From contig OX388306.1 of the NCBI GenBank assembly GCA_947579605.1, positions 868,001-932,000 of the forward strand: a stretch of 64,000 bases of DNA, read 5' to 3'. How positions within the stretch are numbered: position 1 is the first letter of the stretch; each line of letters starts with the position of its first letter. The position numbers were made by a program, and so were the translations under genes. Below, one piece after another: positions 1 through 15,000 of this stretch. Source of the stretch: Athripsodes cinereus (lineage: Eukaryota > Arthropoda > Insecta > Trichoptera > Leptoceridae). Under the pieces are notes generated by a model. The model ran no database searches and had not been told where the DNA came from. It was given only the letters and a program-made list of their open reading frames with translations.

Positions 1-3000
1 AGCTTTGACATGGCAGGTCTGAGGGTTGATCAGGCACTCCGACTATATCTGGAGACTTTTAGGCTTCCGGGAGAGGCCCCACTTATCTTCTTGGTTATGG
101 AACACTTTGCCGAGCATTGGCATGTAAGTTTTATCTATTGTGAATTAAACTATGAAATTCTCATTCCGTAAATGTTTATGTTTAAATTATGAGCATTACA
201 TAAAAATCTCCATTTCTTGTGTAAGTTTATAGTGTCCTGTAAATGGTAGAGATTTTTAAAACATTAGACATGTAACATCTTCAATTCAACTGAATGTCCT
301 ATCCCATTTGTGGGTATAGAATGAAAGAAGACAATCTGCATGTTTATTTCTTACTATGAGTTCACTAATTAAACCACTTGTTGTGTGTTGTTGGTATAGA
401 TTGTTAAGTTTTTTAGGCTATTTTTCTTTATATTCAAATTCTTTCATACTCGCAGAATTTTTATATCAATTTTTAACAATTTCTCTCGTCTCAATGCTCC
501 AATAAATTGTTACTATTGTAGGTTTCCAATGGTAATCCATTTGCCAACCAAGACGCAGCGTTCAGTCTAGCGTATGCCATCATAATGCTTAACATGGACC
601 AACATAACCATAACGCAAAGAAACTGAATGTACCCATGAACGTAGAGGACTTTGTGAAGAATCTACGAGGCTGTAATGGAGGGGGTGATTTTGATCAGGC
701 AATGCTGGAGACTATATATCACTCTATTAGGTAAGTTATGAAAATAAGTTACCCCGTATAGTCCCGGTAAAGAATAGACCTCCACTCTTTTCTGTTAATT
801 GTAGAGTGCCGATAGTTTGCAGCCTCTACACTTTTCGACAAGAAGAATAATAATTTATTATCTACACATTTTTTTGTGCAAATTGTATATAAGTTATATT
901 ATTGTAATAATATTAATAATAATAAAACTTTATTGACATAACATAATTGTACAAACATACATAATAAATATAAACAATTTTCTGTCAAATAGCAGAATAT
1001 TGTACAGACTCACTTTAATTTAATAGCTGTTTATTTTTTATGCAAATTGTCAATTATGTAGTTATATAATTGTACAGACTCACTTTAATTTTGTAGCTGT
1101 TTATTTTTGATGCAAATTGTCAATTAGTTACATAATTGTACAGACTCACTTTAATTTTATAGCTGTTTATTTTTTATGCAAATTGTCAATTATGTAGTTA
1201 TATAATTGTACAGACTCACTTTAATTTTGTAGCTGTTTATTTTTGATGCAAATTGTCAATTAGTTACATAATTGTACAGACTCACTTTAATTTTATAGCT
1301 GTTTATTTTTTATGCAAATTGTCAATTATGTAGTTATATAATTGTACAGACTCACTTTAATTTTGTAGCTATTTATTTTTCGTCACAAAAACTTACCCTT
1401 GTGCTCATCTAAACATAATTTTATATTAAGCAGATTTACATTTCAATTTCATATATATTAGTTTTCAGAGGAAGGCTACCTCTTTAAAAAATAATGCTCA
1501 TCTCTGATATGGGTTTTTGTGGTTTCTCTGATATCGTAAAAAGGCAAATGATGGAGATGTTTTCTTAAAATCTGCCCACATCGGTACTTAATTTCAATCG
1601 TTTGTCACCGCTGTCTCATCACCACTATTGTATTGCTGTCCAATAACAAATTATATATACTTATTTGTCATCAACATGTAATTTTTTTTTATTTTACACT
1701 AGCCTGATGATGAGAGCGGAAGCCCTTGAAAGCCAGCTCATGACTAATAAAAAGTCACATTATGGGTTTTTACCACCACTTTCCCCTGGATGTTTCAAGA
1801 GCCAAGCTCCTATATCATCCAGACTCAACGAAACAAAATATTTTTTTCAAGGGAGGGCTCAGGGTTTGCCAGAAGGACTCCCCCCAACAAAATCCTCCCT
1901 TAAATTACAAAAACCCTTAATGTCCCTTGGAGGAGATACTCACTTCAAGGTTCTACTCACTACTACAATATTCTTACAAACTATTTTCTTACAGTTACGT
2001 ATTGCTACGTACTAAAACTCTTAACCCTAGGGACAACACTTTACAACTATATATAAATAAAAGGTCACAGTGGAAGTACTAAATATTTTTTTTATTTGTA
2101 GTACAGGTGTAAATGTCAAATTTTTCTTAATAGGAATGAAGAGATGGTAATGCCAGCAGAACGCAGTGGCTTGGTGAAAGAGAACTACTTGTGGAGGGTG
2201 CTTCTGAGACGCGGAACCACAAAAGAGGGTCACTTTGCACATTGCGGAGGTGCTGCACTTGATAAACAACTATTCCTGCTAGCCTGGGGCCCCACGGTGA
2301 GATTCATTTCACATATTCTTTTACGAGAGTTTCGAAAACTTACGGAGAAGAATGGGAGACCAATTCTTTGCTGGGTGCTCCACGGAACATGTGATCAAAC
2401 TCTGGAAGTGTAAGACCTAAAAAAATAGATCCTCACTTTAGGAAAATGGATCAAAACAAAATGATGATGTGCAAAAATAATAAATAAAAATATGTGCTGA
2501 CTAAATTTATTTGTTTCAGGTGGCAGCCCTGTCATCGATATTTGAGAAGTGTGCGGAGCCTTCGCTTTACAGCAGATCTCTGGAAGGGTTTGACAAGTGT
2601 GCCTCCATAGTGGCTCATCTCTCTCTTACAGCGGAACTGGACACAATCATACTCAGCCTATGCAAGTTTACAGGACTGCTTAGTCTTCCAGAGAATCTTC
2701 CATACATCTCTATAGGTAATTTTGTACTTTATTATTGTTAGCGATCATTGTGGTGCAGAGGTTATACTCTTACATTTGAGTGACGAGGTCCTGGGTGCAT
2801 CCGGCAAAGAATTGTTCTTCAACTTTATTCCATACATAAGTTTTCGAGTGTCCTGTGAAAGGCAGGTGTTCAAAACTATAAAGACATTTTACATCTTAGA
2901 TTCAGCAATGAAGTGTGCCACTCATCCCGAATGTTGTATTTTGTTGGCGCGGAGAGGACAGCTTGCATGATTATTAAATGCAGCTGGTCTGCTGGCTACC

Positions 3001-6000
3001 CGTGATGGTATACTAGTAGTTTCAAGAAATGATTCTCAGAATTTAAAATATTCGTGAATAAATATAATTTGTTTCATTACAGGAACATTCTTGGGCCAGT
3101 CTGAAAAATGTCGCAGCGCTCTGAGGAAGGTATTCAGTGTGTGTCAGAGACATGCCAACTCCCTGAGGGAGGGTTGGAAGCATATTCTGGATGTGGTCTT
3201 AGCTCTATTCAGAGGACATCTTTTACCCAAGGTACAAAATAAATATGTAATTCATTTTGCCTGCTTAGAATTGGATGTGAGATTTTTTTTGGTTTTATAT
3301 AATGGGGTGTTCACATTTGGCGAATATCGCCAGGCGAATTTCAAAATATATCGCCAGGCGAAAAAACAAAATTCGCCGGACATCCATTGATCTTCTCATC
3401 TGTTCATGATATAGAAACGATCTGTCAGATGCGCTTTGATTTTGACACTGTTTTCAAAATGACGTCGAGATGGAGATCGCGAAGTGTTTATTTTTAGTCG
3501 AAAATGTTATAGTAGAGGTTATAAGGCGCCTTTTAATTAAGGAAACAAACGCCACAAACCAACAACAAAGATAACAGCTGTCACTAAGCGGGAAACATTA
3601 TAAAATTTATAGGTTATAAAGTTTTTACCATAGATACGAACGCCGCGCACATCTGCGCATGCGCGAATCATTCAATCGGCCGAAAATGTTGGAAGGTGGT
3701 CAACTCGAGACGATATCGTTTCTACTGGTTTTTATCGTTTCAGACTAGCTGTCATTTTGTTCACACGGTTCAAATGGCTGGCGATATTTTGGTGCCTGGC
3801 GATATTCACCAAAGTGAGAACACCACATAAGATATCAATGTAAATAAAACATAAACATAAAGTAAAACAAAAAAACATTTAAATGGGGAAGGGAAGGAAG
3901 ATAGAAGGGAGAATAGTGTTTTTACTAAAAGCTATCAAATATAGATTTGATTCTTTGAAATCAGCAATGAGGTATCCCACCTATACTGAATCTCCAGTTG
4001 TTTTTTAGGTATTCAAGATGATCTGTAAGTGTATTCTTGCTACCTCATTGGTGGGAAATCCCATGATGACAATATAGTCATAAAATATTGTTAATAAGAT
4101 GATAATTGTTTTGTTAACTATTTTTTCAAAAATGAACAGAAGTATATAACCTCCTTTTAATCTAATCATTAAGAAACTTATTAGGTATATTAAAAAAAAT
4201 ATTTGATATTGATTGTTTGTAGTGTCTCATCGAAGCAGAGGACTTCTGTTCTTCTACTGGCAAAGTATCTCTGATAACAGAACCATCTCAACAGTCTCGC
4301 GCTGCAGAGTCTGGTCTATTCTCGAGTCTGTATTCGTACATTGCTCTCACATCAGATCCAGCTAATGCGTGGCAGAGGACACCTACTGCGGAGGAGGCTG
4401 CCCTTCTTCAACAAGCTGCGGAGACTGTAGCACAGTGCAATGTACAAGGATTGCTCATCACTGATTCCAAATTTCTTCAATTGGATAGTTTGCAGGTATT
4501 GTAAATCTTGAAACTCAATTTGGATTTGTAGAAAAATCTATGATTATTGTTATGATTACATTTTTATTACTTAAAATGAAAATAATTCATATATGTAGTT
4601 GATCTTCATTACGTCTTAATGACAAATTGTACTAAATTCCTAAATATTGTCTGCGTGGATTATCAGATGGAAGACCCCCGAAACTATGGAAGGACAGCTG
4701 GGCCTCCACTTCACAAAAGGTTCCTTCTGTTTAAGTAGACTCCTGAATTTAACAAAATATTATTTATTTATTCATTCCTTTACATCGATTACAAGCAATT
4801 TTAAAAAGAAATAATAATTGATGAAGGGTGTTTGTGTTTACACTGTGAAAATTCATATTAAATAATTTATAAATAATTAAAAACACTGTTATATTTTCAC
4901 TATATTTATTTAAACTCTAACGTGAGTACTCTTGAGAATGCCTATTGAAGTGGGCGAAAACGTTAGATTTTAAATAAATATAGTGAAAATATAACAGTGT
5001 TTTTAATTATTTATAAATTAGAAATAATAATAATAATAAACTTTATTGTACAAAATATTTAAACAAAAATAATTAGAGTACAACATGGTATGTGCAAATA
5101 TTTTGCACAATGGGGGAGTTTATCGCAGGGACGCGATATCTTCCAACTAACCCAATTATTTTAAATACAATCAATAATAATAATAATAAACATTGGGGTT
5201 ATACATTTTGAATATAAATTTATTTTAATATTTTATGGTTTTTGTTATTTAACGTTATATTTAAATTTTATTGTTAATCTTATATTGTGTTCAAAATGTA
5301 GAATCTAATATTGTTTTGTTAAATAAATGAGATATGAGATAATAATAATACTATACTATACTATACTATACCATCACGGCATATCCCACAACTGGGGTAG
5401 CCAGCAGATCAGCTGCATGTAAGAAACATGCAAACTGTCCTCTTCGTGCCAATATAAAATCAAGACATTCAGGATGGGTGGCATACCTCATCGCTTAATT
5501 TAAGATGAAAAATGTCTTAATTTTTTCGAACACCTGCCTTTTATTTTATTTTATTTTATTTTATAAATATAGAAGCACAAAACAGACAATAACTACATAA
5601 TTAAAGTTAAAATAAAGGTTAATCTTTCAGAGATCAGCTATCATCCAATACCATGCGCCACAATTAATTTTAAAAAGATAGGTACCTAACATTCCGGTCA
5701 TCTTTTACAGGACACTCGAAAACTTACGCAGAAGAGTGGGAATTCATTTTGAATATAAATTTATTTTAATATTTTATGGTTTTTGTTATTTAATGTTATA
5801 TTTAAATTTTATTGTTAATCTTATATTGTGTTCAAAAAGTAGAATCTAATATTGTTTTGTTAAATAAATGAAATATGAGATAATAATAAATTTTTTATTC
5901 CAGAAATATTATACAACACAAAATATAGCATTTTCACAATTTATATTCATTTATACATTTTAATACTACCTCACTGGGTTTGCACCCGTATCGAGGTAGA

Positions 6001-9000
6001 TATACAGAGGGAAAGTTTAACGCCGAGGCGTGATTTCTTTATAAAGAAGAAGAAAATAGTTGGTGGAAGTTTATATTGTAGGAGTTTAAGTACAACACAA
6101 TAATATTTAGTGTTTTCACTAAACTTCATTGATGATATGTGATGGATTTCAAGAGTTTCCACTCTCATCGTCAGACTAACATATTTTATTTTGTAATTTT
6201 TTAGGAGCTGACCAAGTATGTGATAGCTGCTGGCAAGAATCACCACACAACCAAATCTACATCCTCATATAGAGATGATCCAACTGTCTTTTATTTGGAA
6301 CTTCTCATCAAGATAGTCATACAAAACAGGTACAGGAACTGTTTTTATCTTTGTTCACCATTGCAGCATCTCGCACAAGGAGATGGTAGTGTGTGGACTT
6401 ATTGCAATTTAAAATAATTACCATACAGAATTTAAACAGATTTAAAATAAAACGCAGTATTACTTTCACTATGAACAATATTTGACCCAGAAGCCTTTCG
6501 GGTAGACACCCATCATTTTATTTTATTTTATTCATTCTTTACTGTACATTGATTACAAACAATTACATAAAAGGTATACATAATCAGTGAGTTTTTGTTA
6601 GAAACTAAATACAAGAAAGAAAAATTACAGACGTTTATATTGCAAGGCAGATTATTCCACATTCTAATTACATGAGTTGTCAATGACGTAGTGAAGAAGG
6701 TTGTGGTGTGGGCTGGGAAGGCAAGTATGTAGTTGATTATTCTGAGATCTCAGAGGACGTCCATTGAATAAAATTTATCATTGAATCAAAAGTGTACCTA
6801 AATGTTTTATATCTAACATTTGACATGTAATTTTAGTTCTGTTTTTAACTATTGTTCATTTTTTTGCAGAGATCGTGTATCTCACATCTGGCCCTCGACA
6901 GAAGAGCACATTACATCTTTAATGAAGTCAGCAGCTCAGTGCTATTTGGAGACACCAGCTCAGCCAACCAGCGGACTTCTGGAACGAGCTTCTACTGGCC
7001 TCCTCAAGTTAGCCATCTGCTTGATGAGAAGCGAGGAGTGTGCCAGTATGGTTCTCAGCTCCCTGAAAGCATTCCTGGATCTAACATATCCAGTTTATCA
7101 TTCCATTGCTAATAGAGTAAGCATCTTCAAATTACAATACTTAATCATTTTCTTTTATCATTTTATTTATCATCGACGCCACACTACAGACATTGTTATT
7201 TAGTTCTCTCATCATTATTATTCAATCAATCAATCATCGCCCTCAACGCTCCTCTCGGGAGCACAGGGCAGAAACCAGCCTCCTCCATTTAGAGCGTCTG
7301 TGCGCCAATTGTGTCACCTTTTCACGACATTTCCTGCGCTCTGATGTCGTTGTCATAGGAACAGTGTAGTGTAAACAGAAAGAGGGATCATTATTATTAG
7401 ACAATTTTAATTACAGCGAGTTTCCGTTATTATGATTTGATATAAATAAATAATAATCTATCTATCGCTTCACCTCGCATCTCTTGTGATGGGATGGGTA
7501 GAAAGAATGAAAACCAGTTCGATCGGTCCCTACGCAACACTTTTCGTTTCCTTCATATTCATGCGGTTCTTCATGCACGGTGCTTTGATTTCTTTTACTA
7601 ATATACCTTGTCGTCCTTTGATATTTGCAACACTCGATCATTTGTGATTCCGGGATGTCTTCGTTCATACATTACATAATTATGCACTTCAGACAAATAC
7701 ATTTTTTTTCACGCGTCCAAACAATTGCAACTTATTAGTAAGGTTTGATTCATAGTTTTAGGCATTAAATAGTTTTATAAGAATGTCAATTGCTAAAAAT
7801 ATGGTTGCTAAGTTTTGTAAATGAAATGATATAACAGACAGTGCATTATATTCCAGATAATTTTGGTAATAATATGCACAGTTTTGTGTGGTGACGTAAC
7901 TAAAACATTATTTCCAGATTGCCATTGGGCTATTTGAGTTGGTGAAGACCTCGGCTCAGAACATTCACAGTGCCGATGATTGGAGCATTGTGTTCATTCT
8001 TTTGGAGACCACCGGGGCCGGGGCCATGCATCTCAAAGATGATGATAATATCACAGGTATACTTTGATTTCGTTTTGAAATACAACGAAAACTTGCTGCC
8101 TCTACTTAATGTTTGTTTATTTTTGTATTACATTCAATATTATGTTGTTGGTTAGTCCAGTATTAACTTCATTTAGATGTATCATTCTTATATTTTTCTC
8201 ATCTCTACGATGATAGGTGTCTACCCAATAGACCTCTGAGTCAAACGTTGACCATAGAAACAATGTTATTTTAAATCTATTTTAATTTTCTCTAGCATTT
8301 GCCTTTGTACAATAACGGGGAAACCACAGAAAAGCCCTTATGAGAAATGTGCATTTTTATAGAGGTTGCCTCCTCTAGTTGAACTATTATTTAACCCTTT
8401 GCACTCCTTATTTTTTTTTTTTGACTTACTACCAACTCCTTAAATAAATATTAAAAAAAAACCATAAAATGTGGTGTCAATAAAAAGATATTTCGAAATA
8501 TGTAAAATATGTAGTTTTTATTGTTATTTACTTAAAATTAATACAAAATATAACTAATTAACAAATTAAAACAAATCAAAAATTAAAACTTCACGAAATC
8601 GCGAAATATTTTCAAAAAAATACATGCATGTTTTCAAGGCCACGCAATATTTGCTACTAAAATAATATATAATTTCCCCGCCCTTTGTTTTGTTATGTAA
8701 GTACCTACTTCACCGCTCAAACAACTACGCAGCGCTCGTGTAATACATTTATACGGTAAAACAATTAAATTTTTAAAATTACCAGAAATACTCAATTTGA
8801 CAAAATCTGCTTATTTTGTGAATATAAGTGTTAGTAATTCAACATATTTAGTATTTACAAGAAAAATGAACATTTAATAATTTTTTCCATTTTTTAAAAA
8901 TTACGTCATACAATTTTGAGTGTGGCTCGACATAGGAGTGGTAAGGGTTAAGAGTGTTACTACTACTACTACCATACCATCACGGCATATCCCAAGAGTG

Positions 9001-12000
9001 CGATGTATTTATATGACATAAGTTATATGATTATTATACAAAATACTTAGTAAGTTATGCTTCCGCGTACCAACCTCAGGCCGCTCACATCGTCTTTTTT
9101 ACATGCCGGGGTCGGCCACTGGTGCGGGGGTGAGGCGACCCTTGCATAGATTGGCCGATCTTCACGATAACCACTTAATAGAGCTGGATATTTTTAATTT
9201 ATCTCCACTCGCATACAAGAGACAGGTACTCAAAACTCTTACTACAAACATAATTTCAAACCAGTAGGCATGTCTTGTTCCCCTTTCCCCATATCCCTTA
9301 CCCTTTTCCCCACACCCTCCACCCCCAAGTGATCTCATATGTTTATTTTTCTATCTTTTAGTAATAGTTTTCTTTTTCTAACAATACAAATTTTTGTACG
9401 TTTTTTCTTCTTCTTTTCTGCTTTTTATATTTCAAACTGTATTTTGGTATGTTAGCGATGGCTGCTTGTGTGATATGCTAGTGAGAACAGATGAATGAGC
9501 GGAATATGTGATACTTAAATAATTTACTTATCTGTAGTACATGTTTGTGGATGACAGCTGAGTTATGAACGTCTTTTTTCTATTTTGTAAACCATATTTA
9601 TAGTTGTTATCTGTTATGTACTTTTACTAATAAATAAAAATAAAAATAAAATAAAAAAATTATTATATAGATATATAATGTGTTTTTAGGTGAATTTATA
9701 CAGATTGTAAGAATGAATTTATACAAATCATAAGTAGGAATGAATGGATTACAATTTCTCAAGATAATTTATTGTGTATTAAATTATTTATTAAAATATT
9801 GTGTATTAAATAATCAATGTTCAATTGAAATAAAGAGCGATGTCCGGTGGTTTTGCATCTCTGGAAGTCATTAGGAGCGTGTCTATGTGTTTGTGAGTGC
9901 ATTTATGTGTGTGTGATCTGTAACAAGGAGTGTAATGGGCAGTATTAATCTTCAAAAGGGGATTATTTTCCCCGTTATCATACAAAGGCAAATGCTGGAG
10001 ATGTTTAATATAAGGCCGTCCACAACGGCTCTAAGTTATAATAATATGGTTGACTATTTTAATTATATTAAAATGAACTTTCACAAAGTTATTCCAAGTA
10101 TTATACAATCATTATCTTCCTTATTGTAATTGGAAATTGAGAAAGTTTCAGTAGTCGATGCCACGGTCACGCACGCTGGACTCGTTTTGCGTATCCAAAG
10201 ACGAAAAGAATTAAAAACTTCTAAAACCCTTCTCTCTGAAGCACAGAGTGGAAGTAAGCTTTTCATTTGAAGTGTATGATGACATGTTAATATTGTATAT
10301 TAATTTCAGGAAGCAAATCAGACGGAGCTGTTAGTTCTGAAGAGGATTCTGTGAGTACAGATCGTGGCTACACATCAGACAGTGAACTGTCACAGTCCCC
10401 ACAAGCCAGGGGCTGGATCATGGTAATTTATAGCATAATATGACCTGAATTATCCAAGTGTAAGACAAGTGTTGTGAGCAGACAATTCACCAATAGGACA
10501 CTTTACTAATAGAATAATTAACCCAAAGGATTTTTTATTTGATAGTTTTGTTTTTTGTGTTTGTTTCTTAAAATTAAGTGATAAATTTTAAAATTTGTGA
10601 CAATAAAAATAGTTTACATGATTTGTATTATAAAAATAAATTAAAGTTACAAATAATATTGTAAATGCGCTCTTGAAGTGATTTCATTACAAAAACAGCG
10701 CAATATAAGTGATCCAATAATAATAATAATAATAAAGGACAATTTTCCTACAGGATAAATCACCGACAAAGAGTGTTTGGAATATTTTGTGGGTTTATAT
10801 TTAAAATTGATACAGTGTGTCGCATTATTTTGTTGTATTTCTTCTGGTGAATACAGGGTGTTTGAAATATTTTGTGGGTACTCAAAATTTATAACCTTGT
10901 TTACCCCAGAAGAAACTATTTAAAAAAAAATGTGACATCTTTTATAAATATTGTCCTCTATATACCCTGAAAACAGCTGGGGGGCATGCCAGCATTATGT
11001 TTCTGTATATTTGTTTGGAATTATCCTCTTGGTGAATTATTTGATAATTTTATTGAACACAACAAACAATACAAATATAACAATACATAGACTATTTGAT
11101 AAAAAATTAAATCTAAACATCCTCCTTATAGAGACAAGTCTCGTGTAAAGGAGGGTTAACATCAATCTACCCTTTTTAATTTTATCGGTAAATTGTTCTA
11201 TCGGTGAACACTGTTATGTGAGACTACCTAGTTAATACCTTTTCAAATAGGTTGACTATCGGTGAGTGTAATCAAACTGGAATGATTAATCTAGAGTGGT
11301 TCAAAATATGATCAATAGATGAATTGAACAAAGGATTGGATGTTCACAATGTATATACATATTATACCCTGATAATATAGAAATATTGAATTGTAAAATA
11401 GATCTTTCTGTAATTAATTTAATATTTATACCCCAGGTTGGTAAGCACTCCGATTCTTCATCCGAATCAACAGGCAGTGGTGTGATTGCGGAAGATCCTT
11501 TGGTTCATCCTTGCAGACTCCGAGCGCACGATCCTCTTGCCTTGCTCAAGTGTTGGGAGTGTCTAGCCTTTATAGTCAGAGACGTGGCTCATATAACCCC
11601 ATACAACTTCCACGCTTGTGTCAACTGCATCAGAACTTTTGTGGAGGCTAGTCTGCATGGCAGTGAGTATATGTTTATTAAAGAAAAATGTTTTCTTTGC
11701 ATTGTTTGTTACAATCTGTCATCATTGAAAAATCATTGTGAGTTTTAAAATTGCAAGTTAGCCTATTTTTGTGTATAGGTGCATCAGATAATTTGCATAT
11801 TATGTAGAGAGAATTCAAATTCAATTCGAAATCAAATATTTTTATTATGGATAAATAGACATTTTACTATAACATTTTTATTTTTTATTTTTGTATCTTT
11901 TTTTAATTATAACATGATTAATGTTATATTGTCTGTAAAACTTTCGTTTCTTTAGTCTAATTGTTTTGTGTCTTTTTTTGTAACAGATCTTTCCTTTGTT

Positions 12001-15000
12001 TACATGTTTTGTATGTATACAGAGGTTTAACATGTTAAAGGCTTTGGCCGTAAATAAATAAAATAAAATAAAATAAAAATAACAATAATTTATTTATAAA
12101 TATACAGTAAAACATAATTGCTTCCCTCAAATGTTATCAGAGCTCGTGTTCTGAGGGATAGTTTTATTATTATTTACACATACACTTGCTCATAACAAAA
12201 TAACAAGTCAAAAAAAAACAAAATAAGATAAATAAAATGATATAGATTGAAATAAGATAAAATAAAATAAAGCAAAATAGAATAAAAGAAAATAGAGTAA
12301 AACAAAATAAAAAAAACATATGTATAAATAAAAGTAAAATGAAGAATAACTTTACTTACTTATGCAGCTATTCCTGTCCACTGCTGAACATAAGCTACCC
12401 CAATATGTCTCTAGGCATCTCTATCCTGGACTTTCTTCTTCCAGTCATAAGGGATTCTTCATCACACCATGTGTAGAAGGGAACAAAACAACTACAACAA
12501 AATTGTCAACTTTTATTTCTAAATATATATTTTAATATATCAATGTTTGTTTTGTTTCATTCACAGATAACGAAGAGAAGATTCGCAGTCCCCGCCACGC
12601 TTCTGGTAAGCATCGCAGAAAGCAGGGGGCACAGAAGAGGGTGCAGCATCCTACTAGGGGGGCACAGGGCAGATCACCTGGAGGCAGTGATAATAGTGAT
12701 GAAGAGAATACGCCTGATGGCTATCAGCTCATTAGTATACAGGTATGGGTTGTGTTACTGAAAAGAAATGAATTTGTCATCGATCTTTTTTCTTTCTTTC
12801 GTTTTCATCTTTTCATTATCCTGTCTCTCTTAGTGGAGAGGCTTAGGTCCGGTAGGGATGTTTTTTTGGGGATGGAAGTGTTTATATTAATATTTTTATT
12901 ATTCATTTATTACATTGGTGAAAAGTTGTAATGGTCCAAAATAATGATATAATGTTTATTTTATTGTGCTTGTATTTCAGTTGTTGGATCTGATGCACAC
13001 ACTTCACAGTCGTACAGCTCAGATCTTCAAATGGTGGAGGGAGGAAGCCAATCTATCATCACCCTTAGCTGGGGAGAACAGTTCTGCGGGTAATCACATT
13101 ACTTCATCTATCTTCTTCTTCTTATGAGTTAAACCCGTCATACTCGAATCTCAAGGCCCCGTAGCCATGAAATCGCGTCATCCGACCCTAAACTAAGTGT
13201 TTGCAACCCTCCAACGTATGAATATGTGTTCACCACGTGGTCTGTTGTCTGGTCAGCACCACACACACATAATGGAGAGTCTGCGAGTCCCAAGTTTATT
13301 AATAAGTCCTTTTTGCCATACAGTATCATATGCAGCTGATAGATCTAAAAGCGTCACTACTGTCTCTTTCTCGTTCTGGAAGCCTGCTTCAATTTGTGTA
13401 GTTAAAGCCAATACTTGGTCACTACAGCTACGTCCAGGTCTAAATCCTGCATCTGTACGTCATCTATACTAATATATAAAGGGGAAAGATTTGATTGTTT
13501 GCTCTGAATAGGCTTTGAAATTACTGAACCGATTTGATAAATATTTTTACTGTTGGGTAGCTACACTATCCCCGGGTTACATAGGCTATATTATATTTCA
13601 AAAAAAAATAGGGATCCTTAATAAAATTATTTTTTATCCATGTTTCAACAATACAAACTATAATACAATAATACAACATACTTTTATCTCAAATTGAAAA
13701 CAACATACATATCATAGCAACACCAATCTCAGTCATTAGGAACCAAAAATATATAATAGAGAAGAAAAGACCAATCAGAAACCTCGATTGGAGAACCATG
13801 TCTACACAATGCAACATTGTGCAGAATCTAATCGGAAGAAGTGAGAAAGGTGTCCCAATGCTTACGAATTGGCTCAAGGCTGGCTTAAGTGATCACTTTC
13901 GGCAAAGTGTCTCTCGATTGGTGGACCTTACATTGTGACAGTGAGAATGGTGGAATTGGTGAACGTTGTCCATGGACACCGAAAGTGATCACTTAAGCCA
14001 GCCTAGAGCCAATTCGTAAGCGTTGGGACACCCTTCTCACTTCTTCCGATTAGATTCTGCATGGTTCTCCAATCGAGGTTTCTGATTGGTTTTGTCATCT
14101 GCACCCAAATCAGTTAAACAATAAAAAAATTAGTAAATATTCTAAAGAGAAGAAAAGAGTTTTTTATTTGTATATTGTAGTTTTAATATATTGTTTGTTT
14201 GTGTGTTTCAGTGGAGTGGTGTGACCTTTGGCATTTGGCCTGGCAACCTTTGCTTCAAGGTATAGCGCAACTTTGCACTGATAATAGGAAGCAGGTGAGT
14301 CTTCAATTTGGCTGTAAAACTATAATATAATTTTCTCCTCTTTTGATTGATAAAAACTTTCATTTTTATTCTACTGTGATTTTATTATTAAAAGAGAGTC
14401 ATCTTTCGCATTATCTGGATATTGAAAGAGACACATTCCAAAGTAAATTGTCTATGTTATTTTTGTTCATAATATCTTAGTAAGATAACAATGAACCTCT
14501 CTCAGAGATAAAACCATAGATATTAAAATAAATATTATTTTACCCAATTATGGAGAAATTTTTATAACATAAAGTATTTAAACATATTTGATATCAATAA
14601 AACAAAGTATAAAGTATTTAGATTATGGAGTTCTGTTACTTTGCGTTAATATAGATAACAAATTTTTCATTATTTATGATTGATTACGCTTCATATCGTT
14701 AATGTTTTTCAGGTTGCCAATAGTGCGGTGACATATCTCCAGCGAGCTCTCCTAGTGCATGACCTACAGACTCTCTCGGGAGAGGAATGGGAAGCAGCCT
14801 TCCACAGGGTGCTCTTCCCTCTGCTGGCGAGGCCTCAGGGTAAACATCAAGAAGTCAGACTTAGAGCCAACACTATCATGTGCAAGGTATGTTTTCATTA
14901 CAAATCTTAAAGTACAATCTGGGTTGATTATGATTTTTTAAGTCATAGATTAATCTTGACTACGATTATCATATTTTGTGTTGCCAGTTGAGTCTGATTT

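Noticed and set aside
6852..7203. Two overlapping plus-strand frames around GBF1 exon 8
   Set aside because: Only the frame that joins to neighbouring exons in phase (R|DRVSHIW) matches GBF1; the other is a shadow.
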